Positions 28,342 through 38,500 of a stretch of 64,000 nucleotides of DNA are shown here, one piece after another. Position numbers and translations under genes: made by a program. The DNA lies in assembly GCA_023333565.1 (NCBI GenBank), contig JAJKFH010002273.1, forward strand, positions 1,612,001-1,676,000, given 5' to 3'. This stretch comes from Puffinus mauretanicus (lineage: Eukaryota; Chordata; Aves; Procellariiformes; Procellariidae). Within the stretch, counting starts at the first letter, position 1; each line of letters starts with the position of its first letter. The notes beneath the pieces are model-generated. The model saw only the letters and a program-made list of their open reading frames with translations. It was not told the DNA's origin and did not search any database.

Positions 28342-29582
28342 ACCAGGAACTTCCTTTTCCAATGTAAACCAGTTTTGCTTTACATTATTGAAAATTTGTC
28401 TTTACAAATCTCTCATAAAAGTGGACTAAAATAGATTCAGTGCAACCCACAGGACCTTTCTGTTGTTGGACTTTTAGTCAGTTTGCCCTGTGCCACCCTG
28501 AAGGAGGCAGAATGGGGCAAACATAGTGGCATGCCAGCATGAGTGCGGTTGGATTGATGGTGGCTGATACCAGCGTGGGGCACGTATAAATACTGCAATA
28601 GGAAGCGAAGGAAGGTTCTTTGGCATTTTATTATCCCACTGAAAGAAAAGGCTTGCTTGCAATGGGGTTAATACATTCAACACGCTTCTTGGAAATGAAA
28701 TTTCTTTTTATATCTCATTCAATCCTCATAACCTAATGAATCAAACCTAGGAACAGCTGGAGCTTTGCTGTGAGGTGCTAGCACTCTGTGTCTGACATGT
28801 TGGCCAGCGATCTTTCTTGCAGGTACACCTACCCTTTTCACCAACGTTATTAAGCGTTCTTGCCCTACCCCTACCTCTCATGGCACAAGATAAAGCTATC
28901 ACGACCACGTGGAGTTGACTGTAAGAGCTGCTTGTGTACCTCTGCATAGTATCTGCCCGTGTGCCCAGCTGCAGGAGCGAGGATTTGAGGACGCTTGTCC
29001 CAGAGGTTTGGTCCACGCCTGCAGCTCGGCCAGGCCACAGGCACTAGGGATCACCCGGCAAACCACAGTCTCCTTTCTCCACTGGGAATGCCCGACAACG
29101 CTGCACCTGCCCACAGTGCCACTTGCTAGTGCCATTGGTCATTATAGCAAAGGAAAGGGGTCAGGTAAGCCGTGAGGGGAAGGGTGGGCTGCGGCCCTAC
29201 CTGCCGCGCGCTGCTGGTGAGCGGGTGCCTGACGGTGCGGAACCGCCCGGCAGCGGTGAACCAGACCGTCAGTAACCTCGAGGGAGGCCTGAACCCGCGT
29301 CACGCCATTTTCCATCTGGGGCCTGGGGCTCCGGAGCCCCGTGTTGGGGTTTTTTTGTTTGTTCGCTTGTTTGCAGGGGGGAAGATGAACTTTTTCTGTG
29401 ACTGATGCCACCCCCGGCACAGACCGGGGTCTCTTCCCCCCGCCCCTGGCTCAGACCGGAGGCGGGGGGGGCCTACGCTGGGTCCCGGCAAGGCTGGTGG
29501 CGGCGGGGGCGGCAGCCGCCCCGCGAGTTACCTTCGGCGGCGGCCGGCGGGGGGAGGGGGCGGGAGGCGGTGCCGGCTCCGC

Positions 29583-29608
29583 GCGGGGCGGGGCGGGGCG
29601 GGGCGGGA
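29583..29608. promoter_or_regulatory. Tandem GC boxes (Sp/KLF-type sites)
   Basis: Four to five GGGGC units in a row give overlapping GGGGCGGGGC motifs, the classic Sp1/KLF binding sequence. The run is about 1.1 kb upstream of the ROBO1 ATG and within the CpG island, where a core-proximal promoter element would be expected. The same G-rich strand could also form a G-quadruplex. Confidence 0.6.
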
Positions 29609-29959
29609 TCCGCAGGGCTGGGCCGGGCCGCGCCGCGCCGGGCGTGCGGGGGCCGTGTAGGTGCGGTTCCTTTAAGGTGTCCTGAGGCGGCACCAGACCT
29701 GCCGCGGCGGCGGCAGCAGCGCGGGGAGGAGGCGGAGGCGGCCGGGAGGGGACGGGGAAACCCACGGCGGCCGCGAGCGGCTCGACGTGACACCAGAAAG
29801 TTCAGGCGCGGCGGGCTCGGCCCCGCCTGACTCGTGCACCCCTGCCCCGGCGGCGGGGAAGGCGAGGAGCCGCTCCTCCTCCTCCTGCCGCCGCTGCTGC
29901 ACCGAGGGCGGGTGGTGTGGGCGGGTGGCTGGGGGCGTTGGCCCGGGGAAGTTTTGCTC

Positions 29960-30005
29960 GCCCTCTCTCTCTCTTTCCTTTCTTCCTTCCTTCCTTCGTC
30001 CCTCT
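29960..30005 (+). repeat. Pyrimidine-rich CTTT/CTTC tract in the promoter
   Basis: Almost uninterrupted C/T: repeated CT dinucleotides, then several TTCC-type tetramers, then a short C-rich end. Pyrimidine tracts like this are common around dispersed start sites of TATA-less promoters and are also polymorphic microsatellites. Which applies here cannot be told from sequence alone. Confidence 0.5.
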
Positions 30006-30491
30006 TGTGCCCTCCTCCGGCGCTGGGGAGGGGGCGAGTTTGGGATTCCCTCGTGCAGGGGGCGGCGGCGATGCTGGGTAGGGCGAGGGGCTGCCGCCGG
30101 GGCTCCCCTGCCCGCCGCCCCGCCTGACTGCGGCCGGGCTCCGCCGCGGCCCCCGACGCGCCCGCCTCCTTCCCCCGTGATGGGAGCGGGGGCTGCCGCC
30201 GCTCCGCCGCGCTCTGCCCGCCGCTCGCCCCGCGCCGCCGCCCGCCCTTCGCCCGCGCCGGCTGCCCAGTGACTTGGCGGGGCACTTCGCGGAGAGCGCT
30301 TCCCTGCCCGCCTCTGGCCTTCGCGGAGGGCGGCGGTGGCCGGTCCGTACCCGTCCCGGCTGCGTTCCGTTACTGGCTCGTCCCGGGCACCCAAAGCAAA
30401 GTCTGGGGCCGGAGCAGCAACTTGTGATCGGGAGGCGGCGGACCTCGGCTGCGGGAACTCGAGGATCTTTTGTTTTCTCCTGTCGCTTTGG

Positions 30492-30590
30492 ATGGTCCTG
30501 GGAAGTGTCAAGGCGCCGCTTAGGAAAGCCCGGGCCAGGAGAGGGGAGGCCGGCCGAAGCCGGCGTGCTGCTGGAGCCCCGCGCATCTGA
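30492..30590 (+). other. Upstream ORF in the ROBO1 leader (32 codons)
   Basis: The ATG at 30492 has T at -3 but G at +4, and it reads 32 codons to TGA at 30588-30590, ending about 150 nt before the ROBO1 start. The peptide is Arg/Ala/Gly-rich, as expected for GC-rich leader DNA, with no recognisable domain. Similar uORFs start at 30071 (stop at 30125) and 30180 (stop at 30270). Whether these are transcribed depends on the unknown transcription start. Confidence 0.35.
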
Positions 30591-30711
30591 CAGCGCCCTC
30601 CCCGGAGGGGGCTCGCCCTGGGAGTCCGGCGGGATTAGGAAACCTCGCTCACATTAAGCTTCTGTGGAATTACAACTGGGGGCTCTTCGTTTCTTCCCCC
30701 GCTCTTCTGGC

Positions 30712-30747
30712 ATGAGACTGCTTGCAGGCGCCACCCGAGGACAATGA
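30712..30747 (+). other. Upstream ORF overlapping the ROBO1 start codon
   Basis: The ATG at 30712 opens an 11-codon reading frame (MRLLAGATRGQ) whose TGA stop at 30745-30747 overlaps the ROBO1 ATG at 30744-30746 as ATGA. It has G at -3, a fair start context. It would lie in every transcript that starts upstream of 30712. A short uORF ending exactly on the main start usually lowers main ORF translation, or allows it through leaky scanning or re-initiation; that effect is inferred here. The frame and overlap are read directly from the sequence. Confidence 0.6.
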
Positions 30748-30798
30748 TCGCGGAGTTTGCTCACTTTTACCTCTTTGGATTCGTATGTCTCACCTCAG
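30744..30798 (+). CDS. ROBO1: ROBO1 isoform b (DUTT1-type) first coding exon: signal peptide start, partial
   Basis: This exon encodes the start of the Roundabout-1 receptor, a single-pass membrane protein of the Ig/fibronectin-III class that binds Slit ligands and mediates repulsive axon and cell guidance. The 55 nt give 18 full codons (MIAEFAHFYLFGFVCLTS) plus the first base of a split glycine codon. The acidic/His-containing start is followed by a hydrophobic stretch (residues 8-16), as in a signal peptide. Against the human isoform b start as I recall it, the differences are P5F, L13F, I14V and C17T. The ATG has A at -3. The exon ends in CAG|GTAACC, phase 1, which suits the shared downstream exon that begins with the SRLRQ-type sequence. 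ROBO2 and ROBO3 have different first exons, so ROBO1 is preferred. Only the N-terminus is here; the Ig and FN3 domains and the cytoplasmic tail lie outside the window. The match comes from memory, not a database search. Confidence 0.9.
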
Positions 30799-30804
30799 GT
30801 AACC
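30799..30804 (+). promoter_or_regulatory. ROBO1: Splice donor of the ROBO1 short-isoform first exon
   Basis: The junction reads CAG|GTAACC, matching the U1 consensus at CAG and GTAA. It leaves one base (G) of a split codon, which is the phase expected for the glycine that joins the signal peptide to the shared Ig1 exon. Confidence 0.85.
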
Positions 30805-31351
30805 ACCACGCGGAGGCGAGTCAGATACGAGTCCGCGGCGCTGGCCGCCCGCCCCGGTTTGGCGGGGGGGCGATGCGCTAGCCGGCCCCTCCGCGCCTCC
30901 CGCCCCCCTCCTTTCCTCGGAAACGAAGCTTGATTTCCACCCGGCGGGCGCCCAGACCGCGTTTGCCCCGGGCGCGGTGTCGGGAGCTGCCGCCGGCCGT
31001 GGCCCCTCCGCGGGCGGGGGCTGCTTGGGGCCGGGCGCGGGGACCGGGGTGGGTGGGGGGGGTGCGGGCCCGGGTCTGCGGGCGGCCCCCCCCCGGCAGC
31101 TCCTGAGGGTCGTTTGATGTAACCACGGCTGGTGATGAGCCCCGGCGGCGAGGGGACGGCGGGCAGTGACCCCGTCCTCCCGCGGGAGGTGGGCTGTACC
31201 TTCCGCTCGGCTGGGGCTCCCCGCGGACAACGCGCCAGGGGAGAGGCCGCAGGTACTGCGCACCCTCCCGCGGGCGGTCCGTTAACGGCCGTTCCCCCTC
31301 CCAACCGCCGGGGCCGCGGGGGCAGTCCGGGCCGCGGGCCCACGCATGGAA

Positions 31352-31390
31352 GGGGTTAACCCCCCGCACGGCGGTGGGGGGGGGGGGGGG
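31352..31390. repeat. GGGGTTAACCCC palindrome followed by a run of 15 G
   Basis: A perfect 12-bp palindrome at 31352-31363 centred on GTTAAC is followed by an uninterrupted run of 15 G at 31376-31390. It lies in the first kilobase of the intron within the CpG island. The G run is likely length-variable and prone to sequencing error. Confidence 0.7.
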
Positions 31391-32489
31391 CTGGGGGACA
31401 GGTTTTGCCTCCCCTTGGCGGTTAAAGTTTACCCACGTGCGTGAAGTGAAGCGCCAGCGTGATAAGTGGGAGCGGGAGAGATGGCTGAGGAGATAGGGGG
31501 GATTAATGGTCATTAGTCACTGTTTGCGCGGGGCTTATGCGTGTTGGGGCATCTTATCGTGCCTGTAGATTGCAGACAGGGTGGTACTAACCGGGTATTG
31601 CCGGTAGCAGGTTTAGCGCTGTGTGAGCCAAATCCTGGTGTGGAGGAAGGTGATAAAGGGCCGCGTATAATGACTTCCAAAGGGGTACGCATCTCTCCGC
31701 TCCGCTCCCCGGCGGCGTGCCCATCGCGGCGCCCAGCCCGGGAACCGCGGAAGGGTTGATAAGGAGCGGGGTGGTGGTGAGGGTGCTCGGGGTTTGGGGT
31801 TTTGGTTCTGCGTAAGCTTCCTGTTGCGCTGGGGAGGCCGGATTTGTCTGCCTGCGGTATTCCTTCCCCTTCCCAGCAACGCCTTTTGTCATACATTAAG
31901 CTACGGGTAAAAGCAGTAAAACCGTGCATTATAGTTAGGGTTAGTTGGGGCGCTAACTTACCTACCTTAATTGATTTCTATAAGTTTGCTGAGGACCCCT
32001 TGGAGTCATTAAAGTTATGGTAGCATGAGACACCTGGTCAGTAAATGAATGAATGAAGTTTTTGAAAGACTTAAGTACACTGCCTGAAGCTTTAAGTCTT
32101 AATTATGTCACCAAATGCAATAACTTATGTCTGTTTCTAGATTATATCATAAATTTAACTATTACATTTTTGCTGTTAGGTATTAGGTTTGCTTCTGTGG
32201 CTTTGAATATGGAAAGCTTTGCATTTCTCTCTTTTAAAAGAGAGTAACTCTAACCCCGTTCACTCTTTACTTTTGTCAGTCATGCTATCTTTAATTTGCT
32301 TTTCTCTGTATTGCCTTCTTTATCTAATGGAAGAAACAATTGGAATGGGGAAGAGCCTTTTCACCAGTTTGCTCTTTGTAAATCTTTCACGCCCATCGTC
32401 CCCACTGTGGAAAAGTTGACTTCATAGACAATGTACTTTGTAACTCAGTTCTGTACTAGGTATGTTTAACTCCAAGTTAAGAAACAGTT

Positions 32490-32535
32490 TGGTTTTTTGT
32501 GGTGGGATTTTTTTGGTGGGTTTTTTTTTTTTTTA
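32490..32535. repeat. T/G-rich low-complexity tract ending in poly-T
   Basis: GGTTTTTTG and GGTGGG blocks lead into a run of 15 or more T. No TSD or element body is recognisable beside it, so a retrotransposon tail is not supported. Confidence 0.6.
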
Positions 32536-35500
32536 ATTCTCTCATCTATTTCTCACAGAAATGCTCGGTAGAGTAAGATGGATGCAAGTTGCCATTGGTT
32601 TGGGGTTGTTTTTTTTTTTCCTTCCCCCTCAGGATGGAGATGTTCTCTTTAATAATGTTGATTCCAGCTGAGTTGTTGGACAGAAAAAAAAGAAAAAAAA
32701 GCCATGAATTTTTATGGAGGTTTTTAATTTTGCCATGTAAGCAAAGTCAGCAGCAAAGATAGAGACAAACGCCAGAGAATAACTTTGTTCCCACTCCCTC
32801 ACCAGAGGGGTTTCTTTTTCCCCTCAGCTAGAATGTGATCAAATAGCCCGTCTTGTGTCTAGAACAATAGAGATGCTAGAAACCTTTGGCAGGATGAAGT
32901 TTGAGGGCAGATGGCCGCAGTGCAGAAGGAAGGACAGGAGGCATCTACAGCAGTTTCCACACTGAAATCCTTTGAGTTCTACTGACAGCTGATCTGCTTG
33001 CAAGTTGATTGATCCTTTCCTCCCTTTTCCATTGAAGGTTTTCACTTCCCTCACTTACACCCAATACTGAATCAATGGTTTGTGTGGCCACACTCTAAAT
33101 GGGATGTTAGAAACTTCTACTGAGAGGTGGGAAGTAATTGGGGGATGGGGAGGAGGAAAATTTTAATAATAGAAAGGTAAGTGGGTTAGTGTTTGTTAAA
33201 ACAGTAATTGGTAAACCACTTAGAATTTAAAACCCCTAATTTTTACCCTGGTGTTTCCTCTGTGCAATCCTGTGAAGTACCTTCTTTCATCTAAGCCTGT
33301 GGTTAATAAGTGCTGAATAAATTTAAATTTGAATGATTTTGAACATTGGAATATAGCAGCTTTTCTCCCTTATTCTCCCAGTGTAATTTTAATGCTTCCT
33401 TGCATAAAGATAAGAATAAAAATTGCTTTAAGGGGTACTTCTCCGATATCCTTGTTTTCTTGAGTATTTACCTGTATTCTACCCTTTTTCCTCCATTTTG
33501 AGGCAATCTTTCCTTCATAATCCATTGAGTTTTCATCTTTCCACCCCCCAAAAAACAGCAGCATCATATTAATATGTTTGGAAAATGAAAACTTTCAATT
33601 ATCTGGAGAGTAATAAGCAGAACGCTTTTGCTGGGAGTGAGTGTCAAGGTTCTGGTTTTCCATGTGTGTGTTCACTGCTCTAGCAATTCTCAAGGCTAAA
33701 TATGTTACTGTTTCATTTTTCTGATCCCTCCACAGAAACCCTTGTATTTCTATGAGCTATGTCATTGCATAGCTGATTCCCACCTGCTCAACATGCTTTT
33801 CCCCCTTTCCTGTCTGTGATATCCCGTACTAATTACTGTACTTCAAATGGGATTGGTACATTTGCTCAAGAGGGCTTTTCATGCTGTATGAAATAGGCAG
33901 CTCTGACAGCAGCGAGGCAGGCATGGTTTCCAGTGATAGTTCTAGCCAGTGGAGGGCAAAATTGTCTCTTGTATTCCTTCATGGGAGAGTTATCTTCTGA
34001 CGGTTAATAGTTTAAGGGGTATCCATGGACTGTCCCCGAAGTCCTTTCCAGTTGGCTAGCCTACCTACTGGAGTAAATAAATCAGCCATTTCTTTGATAC
34101 ATTTTGTTTGTCTCCTAAGTGTGTACTTAAAGAGGGAAGCTTCCCTTCATGAAGTGGTAGAGTATTTCAGGAAATGTTTCTGCTTTTTTTCCTTTCTCTG
34201 TCTAATAGTAATATAATAAGAGATTTAAAAAAATTACACAGTAATTCAAAGGATTATGAATGTCTAAGTGCATAATCTGTAAAGGAAATAAGTCACCCAA
34301 GAAAACATAAAAAGCAGGTGTTTTTCACCTACCCCTAATGCATTGTGTGCTGTTCTAAGTAATTTTACTGTAAGAATGTTTTTAAGAAAGATCAAGTCAG
34401 CTGCTTACAGTTGAAGAAGCTGGCCACGCTTGCATTGTGTTTGATGACTTCAAACTAGAAAAGAAATAACCATATGCTATGAAATTGATAATTCCTTATT
34501 TGTGATGGAATATTCTCCAAGTATCTAGGTGTTTGACTGATTCGAAACCACTTATCCTTGTGAATACTGATAGTATCTGTGGAGATCAAACTTGTTTTTT
34601 TCCATTTGCATTAGTGTGGTTTTCGTTATCTTTCAACTAGAAAGAGACACCTTTTCATATAGCTTAGTAATTAATTTGGATACCTGTTTAAAACAGAAGA
34701 ACACTCAAGCTGACTTTTGTTCACTGCAGTTGGTGTTGGTTGTCAAATGTTTTCTTGCTTCTATGTCATACAGTCCCATACCATTGTCCTGAAGCAACGC
34801 AGTATTTTAATTACCATGAATCGTCTGTAACGTTCAGCGTACTGAATTTTGGAGGATTCCTGTGTACTGTCCATAAGGTTTTGTTAGAAAACATGAATTT
34901 ATGTGAAGGGTACTCCTGAATCTCCTGCCCACAGTCTACAGGCTAAAGGTTCTGATTGGATCTACAAAGGTAGATGGACCATTACAAATATTATCAGAAA
35001 CTAGTGACGCTTAGGTAACAACGTAGTTTAATGTCAAATATTAACATGTGATATCCATGCCAAATGATGTTCTAATATCAAATGCTTTGGAAGCGATGAC
35101 CAAAGAGTTCCAATGGGGGATTAAAACCCATCTTGTTGTCGTAAGAAGTAGAGAGAGAAAATATTTAGACATTCAAGTTGGAGAAATCTACTGCTGTACT
35201 TAAGAATCTGAGAACCTATTCCCTCGCTCTCAAATAATACTGTTTTTGGTTTGGCACTTAATTTTCCTAAATAACTGGAAGAGTTTTGTTTCACAATCCT
35301 AAACAAGTGTAATATTATGCCTCATTAGGGTATAGCTTTGTCTAATTAATTTAATAATATGCTAGGGCTAGCAAGTCCAGTCACTTGCTCAGCTTCTACA
35401 ATTTATTATTTTTGTCATCATTAAATGTGTTGTGTGAATAACGGTCACTTGGCTTGGTGTCTTGGTAGCTTTTTTAAAATTCTTCTTCAAAATATTTCTC

Positions 35501-38500
35501 TTTCATAGTGAAGATCAGCGTTGTCAATGTATAAGTTATTGTTGTGAATTTTTTGGTGTTTTTTGTGTACCTGAATGGGTAGGAATGAGGCTTTTTGTTG
35601 TCAATAGCTGTTAATATTTTGAGGTTATTTTGCAGTCAGGAAACTAGTAGGAACCTTGCTCTATCCAAGCAAACTAAAGGGCACTTAAGAATTTTATATG
35701 CTGAGGTTCTGACACATTTTATTTGTGTATTCTGCTATATAATCTCGTTCGGTGGTGATAACCTTCCTTAACTTTCCACCTGAGTGCCTCTTCATAAAAT
35801 TGTAAAGTAAATAGTGAAATAACTGAAGTAATGACTGAGGTGTATTTTAAGTCCAATAAATTGTGTAAACAGGGGAAATAAGAGTGTTTTCCTGTTAGTG
35901 ACTAGAAGCTTGACCAAGAGGTGAGAGTAGAGCTACAAAGAAATACTCTTCTTAAGTATCTTGAAAGTTAGAGGTGCTTTTAAGGGCAGATAATTTACTA
36001 GTTTATACCTTCTCTTCATACCTTCTTTAGGATTACCTACGTAGATCCTAATACCGCTGTTTGACTATAATAGCATGTTTCACACATACGCCGATGCCTC
36101 TTGGCTGATTATTGCGTCAGCCTTAAACCAGCGCTGAATTGGTGTGGGTAGAAGGGCATTTTATGTGAAGAAAGAAAATGTCTTATGAGAACAAATATTT
36201 TGGTCTGCAGACATGGGCCATAGATGGCAGCCAGTTGAGACTTGTTATTATGGAAAATCTCAACAGGTGAAAAAAGTGGAGCAGCTGGGGAGCTGATAAT
36301 GACTTCAGTTTTCAGTCAGATGTGCAGAGTTCTGTTACTCTGTTGTTGTGTTATGTTTTGGGGTTTTGTTTTTTAAAGAGCTAAGTTAATAATCGGGATA
36401 CTGAAAGACTTAGGCCAGGTACTGGAAGTTACCTTTCCCTGAAGATGATGGTAAGCTTTTTTGAAATAAGATGGTGGTGAATTTAATTCTGGATGCCCAG
36501 GATTTCTTTGTTAGTTGACACATTGATTTCATCAGAAAAAATTGCATTTACCCAGGTTTACTCACAAAAACGGTAAGATAGGTTCTGGAACATTTGTTAA
36601 GAGATACAAGAGTAGGCCTCTCAGACCAAGAATGTGTATGTTTTAATTGGTGTTAAAACAACAGCACAAAGTCAGCCAGAGGGAGAGGTAGGCAAGTATT
36701 TATTCTCATTTAACTTTCCTGGAGTATCCATCTCAGGTATAAGTAGTAGCGGAAATGTCCTACGTGTCAATAAAACAATGAATAGAGGCTTAAAGAAAGT
36801 ATATTCTATTTCTTTCCATGTCTTTTGAAAATAGAGGAAACTATTTTTAGTGGGAAAGTGAAGGAGTATATGAACAACCAATGAAGTTATACTGTCAAAT
36901 ATTGAGAACTATTCTACGGTTCTCTGAGATTTGTAGGTATTTTCCATACCTCTCTTGTTTTGAAGCTTAGGAACGTTTCTGACCAAGACTGATGTGTGTA
37001 TGTATATGTCTGTGTATGACCGATTAAAACAAAATAGATAAATTGACAATAATGTGATTTGTGAATGGTGGCAGGCCAGTCTTTTAATTTAGAGCCTACT
37101 TGTCATCTGAGCAGCTGCAGATAAGAGGAAGATGGAGAATGCTCTGTTCACACTCGTGAACAGAGAAGTCATTTCTCCTTTGCTGAGGACAGAATGGTTT
37201 ATTGAATGGTACATCCTTAAGGTGGCCTTACCAAAAGGAGGCAAACTCTGTGCTGAGTAGGGGAATAGAAAACCTTTTGCCTTCACTTTTTTTTTAGTGG
37301 GAAGTAATGTTAGTTGTGTTTTCCAGAAACAGAAACTTGGAAAATTAGGAAGGAGGATCTACCATTACTCAGCAGAGAGTGCACTTGTAGATCTAAATAA
37401 AGGATCAGCGTGTTTTAAAAGTTTAAAAAGCATCTTTGCGTCTTTGTGAAAACTGCATTTCAGGTCCTCAAGCTTACTCATAGTTGCTTTCAGCGCCACT
37501 ATCCAAAGAACGATACAGAACTTGAGCACTTTTTCATCTAGCTTTTAGTGAAATGATGTCAACATGTTGCTGTGAGAGGAGTGAAGGCCCTGATGGTGTA
37601 ACTTGGGTGTGCACTTCAGCTTCTGATGTAGATGTTCCATACATGGATTTTGATAACAGCATTTTTTTTAATATCATCTTCAACCTCATTTGTAACACAT
37701 TTGGTTTTTATCTTAAGGGATTTTTTTTTTATATAAACTCTATACAGCTAGTGCATAAAAACATCAGTTTTTTTGTAAGGACATCTTAGGTATTCATCTT
37801 CTCGGTCAGAATGCTGACATATATAGAATGCTTGTATTAGCATATATACTTTCACAAAATAGTAAGTAAATATGTTGCTGAAGATTTCTTTCTTACTTGG
37901 CTTTCAAAGAAATTCCATTACGAACAATTGGATTCCATATCTAAACAAGAGGAGAGTACCTCTATGGGTTTGCTGGCTGGTGTTAGAGGTAAATTCCACA
38001 ATGTACTCCCATTCACCTCTTGTTTTCTACCACCAGACTTTACACCTTTAGAGGGGCATAGGGCTTTTTGTACTATATTAAATGTTTATATTTATTTACA
38101 TTTAAGTAAATCACTAAGTTGAATAAATAGAGCATTTAATTTAAATATAACTTATTATAAATTCAGTTTAGACCAAAATGACTAGTTGAATATAATATTA
38201 TTGAAATGGTATGAATATTTTTTAAATCAGAAAACAAGCATGTCTTCTGGACTGCTGCAATCCTGAAATACATATACTTTCTTTGAAGAAATGCATAGTC
38301 AGATATGCAAAATTATTCAAGTTGCCCTTTTCTGTTGGCAAGTATTTGCTCAATATGGTGTTGCATTACCTTAAGTCTAATGCTAATATAGTGAATGATT
38401 AAAATAATATGAATACCCCTTACTGTAGATTAAAGATCTGTAAAGCTGACAAGCCTGTGCTGAGCTCTGGATTTAAAATCTTAATATTTTATTTTCTTCA

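Larger units (their letters stand above)
1..29160. other. AT-rich non-coding DNA upstream of the short ROBO1 promoter, probably intron of the long ROBO1 isoform
   Basis: No supported coding exon was found on either strand. ORFs here are short, do not resemble known proteins and are not flanked by convincing splice sites, apart from the weak candidate at 9838-9869. The block contains the T/G-rich run near 3400, an old dispersed-repeat fragment near 11250, the DNA-transposon relic at 21268-21558 and a short (TG)n. Patches with more CpG and higher complexity lie at about 5780-6060, 6690-6990, 17220-17380 and 28760-29160. Because human ROBO1 has a much longer isoform starting far upstream, I infer this block is intronic for that isoform. 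Confidence 0.6.
29960..30798 (+). other. ROBO1: Probable first exon of the ROBO1 short transcript (5' leader plus coding start); 5' end uncertain
   Basis: The sequence upstream of the ROBO1 ATG is GC-rich, lacks a TATA box and has no evident splice acceptor just before the ATG, so the start codon probably sits in the first exon. Its 3' end at 30798 is well supported by the splice donor. The transcription start cannot be fixed by eye. I placed the 5' end near the pyrimidine-rich block at 29960-30005, but any point from about 29600 to 30700 is possible. The leader holds upstream ATGs at 30071, 30180, 30492 and 30712, each with an in-frame stop before or at the main start. Confidence 0.5.
29180..31760. 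promoter_or_regulatory. CpG island containing the ROBO1 alternative promoter
   Basis: GC and CpG density rise abruptly near 29180 and fall back to AT-rich sequence after about 31760; no other stretch in the window looks like this. CpG dinucleotides are densest between about 29480 and 31360. The island covers GC boxes, the inferred leader, the coding start and the first kilobase of the intron. This is the usual form of a TATA-less promoter that is kept unmethylated in the germ line. Long ORFs on both strands here are products of base composition and were not called as genes. Confidence 0.9.

Noticed and set aside
29398..30272. Plus-strand ORFs of 95-161 codons in the island
   Set aside because: They read through simple GC repeats and pyrimidine tracts, stop before the ROBO1 ATG and resemble no protein.
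29473..30586. Long minus-strand ORFs of 270 and 304 codons in the CpG island
   Set aside because: They are Ala/Gly/Pro/Arg-rich in several overlapping frames, have no domain, and are explained by GC-rich composition lacking stop codons.
30790..31513. Minus-strand ORFs of 157-211 codons in the start of the intron
   Set aside because: They have the same GC-composition effect, overlapping frames on one strand and no recognisable protein.
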